Shown in pieces: positions 57,590-64,000 of a stretch of 64,000 nt of DNA. Below the pieces are notes generated by a model that had not been told where the DNA came from, did not search any database, and was given only the letters and a program-made list of their open reading frames with translations. Each line of letters starts with the position of its first letter. Position 1 is the stretch's first letter. A program made the translations under genes and the position numbers. The stretch is from Fusarium oxysporum f. sp. lycopersici 4287 (Eukaryota > Ascomycota > Sordariomycetes > Hypocreales > Nectriaceae), in the NCBI RefSeq assembly GCF_000149955.1, contig NC_030992.1, positions 3,364,850 through 3,428,849 of the forward strand. Direction: 5' to 3'.

Positions 57590-60006
57590 ATGGTGGACAC
57601 AAGTTACCTCGCGCAGCAGGTTAATAATAGTATTGCCCAGCTGCACGGTCTCTTTGATGAGATCGGTGTCCCTGATCATGAGCGCGAAGCTCGAGAATCT
57701 GAGGTATGTTTACTTGGTCGCAAAGTATATCGCAGCTCACTAACTTGAGCAGTTGTTCTCAGCATTGTCTGAAGCACTCAATAGCCAAGTGCGACTAGTC
57801 AATTCAGAAAAGAAGGAGATGGTCGACGAGGCAAAGAAGATCATTACCATGATTCACCAAATGGAGGCATCGTTGGACGATTCAAAACGTCGCCGCGACT
57901 ACGAAGACGACGACGACTTGACCATCACATATCCTCTGACACAATGCCTCCAACAACTGAAGGAGAAGCATATACAAATCAGTCGCCTCCATAAGGAGCG
58001 CTTCGAGCAAGTTAAGAGTGCGTTCGCAGCTACAACCTTTGTCTTTCACTCACTAACATCACCTAGAACTCGTCGTGGCCCTTGAATCCTATTCCTCTCA
58101 CCTGGAGCCCACATTTGTCCAAATCCCCTTACCGCCCACAGGGCCTAATCAGTCCATCCCTCCCAACTTTGACCTTTCTTCCACCTACGTTGACAAGCTT
58201 GACAATGAGTTCACACGAGTTTATGAGGAGTATTCTCGTCGCATCGCTACTGTTCAAGCCCTTGCCGACCAGACCATTGGCCTGTGGGCTGAGCTTGGCA
58301 TTCCCCAAGCGCAACAAGATGGCGCCATCGTCAAGTACTATCGCGATGCTCCTGAGCAACTTGGTCTGCATGAGGAAGACATCAACCGACTCCGCTCTAA
58401 GCGCGACAGACTCTCAGATGAGAAGAAGAACCGCGAGAAGAAGCTCAAGGAGCTCAGATCTTCCGTCGAAGCTTTATGGATCAAGCTTGGTGTTGATGAG
58501 AGCGAGACCAAGCCATTCCTTAACGCGAACCGTGGCTGCGGTGTGCGACAGATCAATGAGTTTGAGGACGAGCTCGCGCGATTGAATGAGCTCAAGCGTC
58601 AAAACCTCCACCTTTTCGTCGAAGATTCCCGCATCAAGCTTCAAGAACTCTGGGATGCGCTATACTTTTGCGAGGATGAGATGCTTGAATTCACCCCTGC
58701 CTTTTCCGATGTCTACAGTGACGCTCTTCTGGAGGCCCATGAGCGTGAAATTGCCCGCCTGGAAGCTCTCAAGGAACAGCGGGCACCCACATTGGCACTC
58801 ATCGATAGACACAAGAGTTTGATCCAGGAGCGCGATGATCTCGCTGCCTCCAGTCAGGACGCATCGCGGCTCATGGCACGCGGTCAGAAGGGTGAGAAGC
58901 GAGATCCTGGCAAACTGCTCCGCGAGGAAAAGATGCGAAAGCGTATCGCCAAAGAACTCCCTAAGATCACTGCCGATCTACGCAAGATACTTTCCAAATG
59001 GGAAGACGAATATGGACGACCTTTCCTCGTGTATGGTGAGAGTTACTTGGATGAGATTGAGGCTTCTGATGGACCAAAGAAGGGCGCACTGCCGCCCCGT
59101 TCTAAGACACCAGCTGGTCCACCTCCCTCAACCATCAAACCACCCAAGTCTGTACCAAACCGAGCTGCCACCAAGTCTGCTCCTCCTCGATCCATGACCA
59201 AAACCCCTACAGCTGGCATGCCTCCCAAGCGACCTGGACACCAAGCTACGGGCTCCATTTCTAGTATACCTGGAAGCCCCGCAAGAAGTCCATCGCGAAT
59301 TCCTGCTCGAGTTCCGCTATCAAACATGAAGCACGGGAACAACTCTCCCGAACGGCCTCGTGCTGAGTCGCGAGCTGATACCTTCCGACCTGGTCCCCCT
59401 TTGATGCGGGCACCTCCTCCGAAGATGCGTGACTTGATGGCTCGGGGCGATCTTGAAGCTCCTATGAATCCCTATAAGTCCATGGGCCTCAATTCCAGCA
59501 TTGTTCGCCATGTTGAGCCTGAGGATGTATATGATGATCGCCCTCGAACAGCACGATCCAACTCCAACAATTCTCAGTATAGCAGCCATCCCAGCAACAA
59601 TTCCCAGTTCAGCAGTCACCCAAGCAACAACTCTCAATACTATAGCGAAGAGAGCTTCCATGACCCATATTCCACCATCCGCTCACAAGGCTATCGTCCG
59701 ATGGCCCCGCCAAGACAGATCTCTGGCAACTCAATGGCATCAACCAACATCTCTGGATCTGAAAACTGGGAGACATACGACGATAATAGCGAACCTGAGC
59801 TTGATGTTTCAGATGCCTACTACGCCAAGTTAAGGGCGACTCGCAATAAGCGGTTCTCACCTGAGCCAGGCCGACCCACGAGTAGCCAATCCAAGCGCAT
59901 ACGCGGCATACCCCCTACAGCATCATATAATGGGCCAGTGATGATTGACCAAGATGGTAACCGCATCATTTCAGGCAGTGAATGGACAGACGAGGATGCC
60001 TACTGA
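57590..60006 (+). CDS. ASE1: Anaphase spindle elongation protein ASE1 (PRC1/MAP65 family)
   Basis: Three exons (57590-57703, 57753-58017, 58067-60006) encode 772 residues. ASE1 crosslinks antiparallel microtubules in the spindle midzone as a homodimer. Residues 1-110 give the dimerisation helices (LFDEIGVPDHERE). A long spectrin-like helical rod follows, and the conserved microtubule-binding part includes LRKILSKWEDEYGRPFLVYGESYLD (near 450-475). The last 290 residues are disordered, basic and Pro/Ser-rich, with S/TP sites that are probable CDK targets (RSKTPAGP, GSPARSPSR) and an NNSQYSSHPS tandem repeat near 625-650. Introns are 49 nt each with CTAAC branch sites. An in-frame ATG at 57509 adds leader-like residues, so I use 57590 (AAAATGGTGGAC). 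Confidence 0.94.
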
Positions 60007-63000
60007 GCACTCCCCTGATTAGCCTTCACTCAACGTTTACCCATGAATGATGTCAAACGACCGTACCATTCTGAACGATGATGGATTCACGCAAGCTTTT
60101 CATGATGATGCAGGCATCTCGCGACGATCTTGAGTGAGCAAGCGAACAACAGAACGCCGCAGAACCACGGCCTGTCTAGTTGCAACGTTGATGCACGACT
60201 GAATGCCTCTACGATAACGCCAGACAGGCGTCTTGTCACAGTTCCACCTCCTTTGGACATCTTTTGCCAACGAGCTCTTCTTTTTTTTTTTTTTTCCATT
60301 TTCACTATTCTCCATAGTCACTTCTGACTGGCTAAGTTACATCTCGCCGGGCCCGACGCCAGGATTTTTTGTATTCTTCTTTTTTCTCTTTCTTCTAGCT
60401 TGAGCGGGATATTGTACACAGGCTCCCCGCCTACAGAGTGAGGGCCTTCCAAGTGAGTACTTGCTGGCCCTAGGATAATGTGAGATGTGCATAAGGGGGT
60501 CGAGGGCGCTGGAAAACTGGATTAGGTAGGGATGGCAGGCGTCCAGGATCATTGGCGTTTAATGTATATCCTGAGTAGGTCGAGCTGCTCGACTATATTC
60601 TCAACAATGCTATTTGTCTTGGTTTTGAACGATTGTCCTTGCAAATGTGAAGTCATAATATCTGTAATTTCTGTTAAACTATAGGGCTCCGGCAAAAACG
60701 TTGTCAGGAAGCTCTCCCGTAACATTGAAGACTAGCGTGATTCCAGACTGCCCGATATTTGTGTTAGATTGAAGCGATTGGCCTACAGAAGCCTGATCGC
60801 TACTGCGTAAACGTTTCCAATGCCGCTTCCAAACGCAAGTGTCAATAGTTCTCCAAGCCCGTTCCCTTAGGGGCTCGCTGAAGTCGTTTGCTACAGGGTA
60901 AGGAGTTACGACTGCCTACCCTGCGTCTGGCATGCACACTCAAATTCCTAAACCGAGGCTTCAGAATATACCTGCTGATAGAATCTTTTAAACGAGACTG
61001 ACATCTAAGAAGACATAAAAATCAAGATCGTATTTTTGCGCCCCCTAGTTGGCATTAGGGATAGGTTCCAGCGCGCGGACGTGAAGCGTTGTCGCAACAA
61101 ACCTCGAAGTAGTACGGTCTTATTGTCCTTGTACGCTATAGCCTACCTTAATTTATTATAAGTAAGTCGTTAACTTAATCAAGAGATGCACATTCCTTCT
61201 TGGCCATAAAATTGACCTTGATCAGCATGTTCAACATCCCCGACCACATGCAACGTTGGCGATGATATAGCCTCCATCCAGCATCAGATACGGGATCTAT
61301 ATTTGACAAGCGGTGGACGAAAGGCCCGGATAAGGCAAGTGATATATGATCGGTTTGCTACAAGAGTTGCATCTGGAGATGTAACATGGATCTATTTGTT
61401 TCAGATTCCGCTGCAAGGTTGAATTCTTCAGCTCTCCATGCCATGGCACAGCTCAACTCACCGTTTATCTACGGTGGATGAACTATTCCAACAAAGGAAG
61501 AGCTCGTTTGGTTTGGATGCCACAACTGCGTTTTAGCGCCAGGGGTAAATTTCCGAACTACTAATACTTTTCACAGCATCTTGATTGGACATATCCTTTT
61601 TACTGCGTCTTGTTAGTTTGGGTGATGAGTTTGTTAGTAGTGGTGAGTGAAGCCTGAATTTTGTGAAGCGTAATTGTTTAACGACAGTATTGTTTAGATT
61701 CAGAATAACCTTTGTCTTACTATTAATTAATAGAGTAAATAGTCTTGTCAATTAAGCATAATAAAATATAAGCCATGTGCTGTTGAGTCATGTGATGGTG
61801 GCTGACCTAACAATTTCAAGACAGTTCATCGTCCTCCTACATCAACAAGTCAACTTTCAATCACCCATATTGCTTTTCAATCAATCGAGACTCGCTACCA
61901 CTTTCTCGAATATTTCGAAACTGCCAAGAGATAGAGAAGTTCTCCCGTTCGGTCCAGGCAGATTCTCGGCTGATCGCGCCGCTTCATCGGATTTGTTCGT
62001 ATCCACCTGAACAAGGATAATTTCCATCATGTTCGTTCGATCCACCGCAATTCGAGACTTGGCGCCAGGCGCTTGCCTTTGCCTAGCAGGCAATACTTGT
62101 CTCGGTTAACCTTGGATGTCCAATGGGAACAATGTGATTCTCAGCTGAAAGCTTCTCCAGCTTGATCTTGTGGTTGTGCTGTGCTCACTCGGGTAACCAC
62201 CAAAAGGAGGCAGAGCTTGTTTGTTTGTTGGTGATCGACATGCATGTGGATACAAACAGGCGTATCATCTTACACGCAGCTGCATGTACCCCTGGAACTA
62301 CTGCAAGCTACGAATCGTACATTCACGAGCCAAACGTTGGATTCAACGGTGAGAGAACAATAACTTGAGACTTTGGTGTAAAGCTCTCGTCACAATGGTC
62401 AACGTTCTCTGCATCTGACAGATGAACGTGGCATTACACTATCAAGCCCATCTGGTGACATACAATCTCGGGCTTATCCGTCCTAAACCCGCTACCAAGA
62501 GATTTGGCCCATCCGGTTTCCGATAGTCTCGCAAAAACGCAAGTGGTTCAGCCGACGTGAAACTTTAGACCGTTGTTTAATGGGACGAGGCGTCATGCAT
62601 CAACGCCTCAACGCTCTCCACGCAACCGAGGATCCACATGCGACAGTGGCATCGATACTACTGAAGCTGGAAAGATCTTTTCTCTAATTAGAAACAGAGA
62701 AAAGAAACAGGTCAGCTACTCACCGGGAAGAGATTACAACGTCGAGTGGTGTGTGAGCAATTACTACGCACTGACGGTCATATCTACAGGGGACCCCATA
62801 TTGAGGAGTTCTAGACACATGCCGTCCCGTTGATGAACTGCAGGGTTTATTTAAGCGTCTTTTGTTGGGTTTGTTTCTTGATCGAGCCCTTCATAGTCAC
62901 AGAGCTAGAAAGAAAGCTCTATGGAGAGACCAGGGGCCTGGAATTGTCGTGCCGAGAGTTCTCGGCGTCTGGTCAAAACGACTTGATAGAGGCATTGGAG

Positions 63001-63232
63001 ACTGCAGAGGCCTCTGGCATATATATACATGAGCTCCTCTCCTGTCTGCTGAGTTCTGTAAGAGGTGAGCCACCATCACTCTACGTTCTTTTCTCCCGTC
63101 ATTCTTTTCATTATACACTCGTTCTTAATCTGCTTCTAATACACTCGCTAGAAGCACTATTCACTCTTTTATACAAACTTGATTCACTCAATAATATTTC
63201 TCACTACTATCAAACTATCTTTCATCGCAGCT
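60007..63232. other. Gene-poor intergenic region
   Basis: 3.2 kb between ASE1 and the peroxidase gene. It has a 15-base T run (60281-60295) and AT-rich stretches around 61140-61200 and 61690-61770. No ORF here resembles a protein I know, and I see no RNA gene. The last 220 bp form the peroxidase promoter, with an ATATATATA box at 63019-63027 and a CT/AC-rich leader. Confidence 0.45.
63019..63027 (+). promoter_or_regulatory. Probable TATA box of the peroxidase gene
   Basis: ATATATATA lies about 205 bp before the ATG and is followed by a C/T-rich region containing several CACTC blocks. The distance implies a leader of roughly 150 nt. Confidence 0.45.
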
Positions 63233-64000
63233 ATGAAGTTTACCGTCCTTATTGCAGCTGCTCTGGCTGCTGCGCCTATCCCAGAGGCTGCTGCTCACCC
63301 TGGCATGGGAGAGACCATCAAGGAGATCGAACGAATTGCTGCTCGTAGCTGGGGCAGTGGATGGGGTGGAAACAAGTGGCCAGGACAAGGCAACGGCGGC
63401 GGTTCAAGCTCGTGGCCTGGTCAGAATAATGGAGGAAGCTCTAGCTCTTGGCCTGGACAAAGCAATGGCAATGGAGATGGTTCCAGTTCTTGGCCTGGAC
63501 AGACCAACAGTGGCGGTTCAAGCTCCTGGCCCGGCCAGAGCAGCGGAGGTAGTGGCAGTGGCAGTGGCAATGGTAACGGCAATGGCTGGTCCGGAGACAG
63601 CTTTGATGCCCACTCCCTCATTGGCGACCTTGTCACCATCAGTGACAAGTCACTCACTTCAGTCGGCAGAGACATCAAGAAGATCCTTCAAGGCAACGGC
63701 AACCCCACCAGCCGCGAGCGCTATTTTGGCTGCCCTTCCATGAACTCTCAACGTTGCAAGCGTGATACCTGCTGTGTTTGGCAGTACATCTCCAACGAAC
63801 TCGAGGACAAGTTCAGGGGTGAGGCAGGCCGTTGCACGCGATGGGCTCGATATGCTGTACGCATTGGCTTCCACGATGCCGGTACCTGGTCTCTCAAGAC
63901 CGCTTCCCAAGGCGGTGGTGCTGATGGCTCCATCATTCTCTCCAACGAGCTCACCCGTGGCGAGAACATGGGTCTTCAGCAGATTGGCGAGTACTACCAG
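63233..64000 (+). CDS. Secreted class II-like heme peroxidase, 3' end missing
   Basis: 256 residues are visible, open to the window end with no intron so far. A signal peptide (MKFTVLIAAALAAAP...) is followed by a Gly/Ser-rich spacer with four or five SSSWPGQ units (about 43-105) and a further Gly/Ser/Asn run to about 120. The peroxidase domain then starts: CPSMNSQRCKRDTCCVW, and the distal heme site RIGFHDAGTWS with the distal Arg and catalytic His four apart. GGGADGSIILSNELTRGEN follows, carrying the Asp/Gly/Ser pattern of the distal calcium site. This is the fungal secreted (ligninase-like) peroxidase family. Substrate oxidation sites and the proximal His lie beyond the window. The repetitive spacer between signal peptide and enzyme is unusual. 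Confidence 0.88.
   Translation, partial: MKFTVLIAAALAAAPIPEAAAHPGMGETIKEIERIAARSWGSGWGGNKWPGQGNGGGSSSWPGQNNGGSSSSWPGQSNGNGDGSSSWPGQTNSGGSSSWPGQSSGGSGSGSGNGNGNGWSGDSFDAHSLIGDLVTISDKSLTSVGRDIKKILQGNGNPTSRERYFGCPSMNSQRCKRDTCCVWQYISNELEDKFRGEAGRCTRWARYAVRIGFHDAGTWSLKTASQGGGADGSIILSNELTRGENMGLQQIGEYYQ
63374..63543 (+). repeat. Coding tandem repeat, SSSWPGQ units
   Basis: Four to five units of about 36-45 bp encode (G)SSSWPGQ followed by a variable Asn/Gly/Ser linker. Codons differ between units, so the repeat is not brand new. It lies inside the peroxidase gene. Confidence 0.8.

Noticed and set aside
52012..64000. A secondary-metabolite gene cluster around the zinc-cluster regulator and the peroxidase
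   Set aside because: No backbone synthase, transporter or tailoring enzyme lies between or beside them; ASE1 and empty DNA separate them.

Overview
This window is nuclear DNA of a filamentous ascomycete, most likely Fusarium or a close relative in Hypocreales. The evidence is spliceosomal introns of mostly 47-60 nt with clear CTAAC/CTGAC branch sites, Pezizomycotina-type genes (ATG16, DOT1, a fungal rhodopsin-domain protein, Zn2Cys6 and FHA-RING proteins, a NIS1-like effector), and protein sequences resembling Fusarium orthologues as I remember them. No database search was possible. There are no operons, CRISPR arrays, rRNA genes or convincing tRNA genes. I find 19 protein genes, two of them cut by the window ends, plus two copies of a short inverted-repeat element. 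I assembled exons by hand from splice signals, reading phase and family conservation.

Layout: 1-1847 (-) universal stress protein gene, 3' end missing, with an unusually long first intron. 1848-6476 is gene-poor and carries MITE copy 1. 6477-8015 (-) eIF3 subunit L and 8610-11841 (+) EFL1/RIA1 are divergent. 13278-14762 (+) rhodopsin-domain membrane protein. 15447-16929 (+) Cys-rich orphan. 17803-19337 (+) DOT1. 19538-20284 (-) ATG16 and 20684-23497 (+) VPS16 are divergent. 26541-28433 (+) DMA1-like FHA-RING ligase. 29230-30976 (+) mitochondrial processing peptidase alpha. 31432-34188 (-) YMC020W-like protein and 34510-40008 (+) RRP5 are divergent. 41140-41629 (+) NIS1-like secreted protein. 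41999-43870 (-) IRS4-like EH protein. MITE copy 2 lies near 44.7 kb. 45056-46155 (-) single-pass membrane protein. 47813-49966 (-) glutaminyl-tRNA synthetase. 52012-54901 (+) transcription factor with two zinc clusters. 57590-60006 (+) ASE1. 63233-64000 (+) secreted heme peroxidase, 3' end missing.

Most genes are conserved housekeeping genes. Translation and ribosome biogenesis are prominent (eIF3L, EFL1, RRP5, GlnRS), as is autophagy and vacuolar traffic (ATG16, VPS16). Accessory genes sit among them: the NIS1-like effector, the peroxidase, the rhodopsin-domain protein, the double zinc-cluster regulator and the Cys-rich orphan.

The strongest observations are: an 8-nt micro-exon in the GlnRS gene that restores the conserved LRFDDTNP motif; five single-base indels within about 110 bp over the GlnRS KMSKS-type loop, probably an assembly fault; two copies of an apparently uncatalogued MITE; an 897-nt intron in the stress-protein gene whose last 32 nt contain an in-frame alternative start; and a regulator with two complete tandem Zn2Cys6 clusters. 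I see no clear new multi-gene system.
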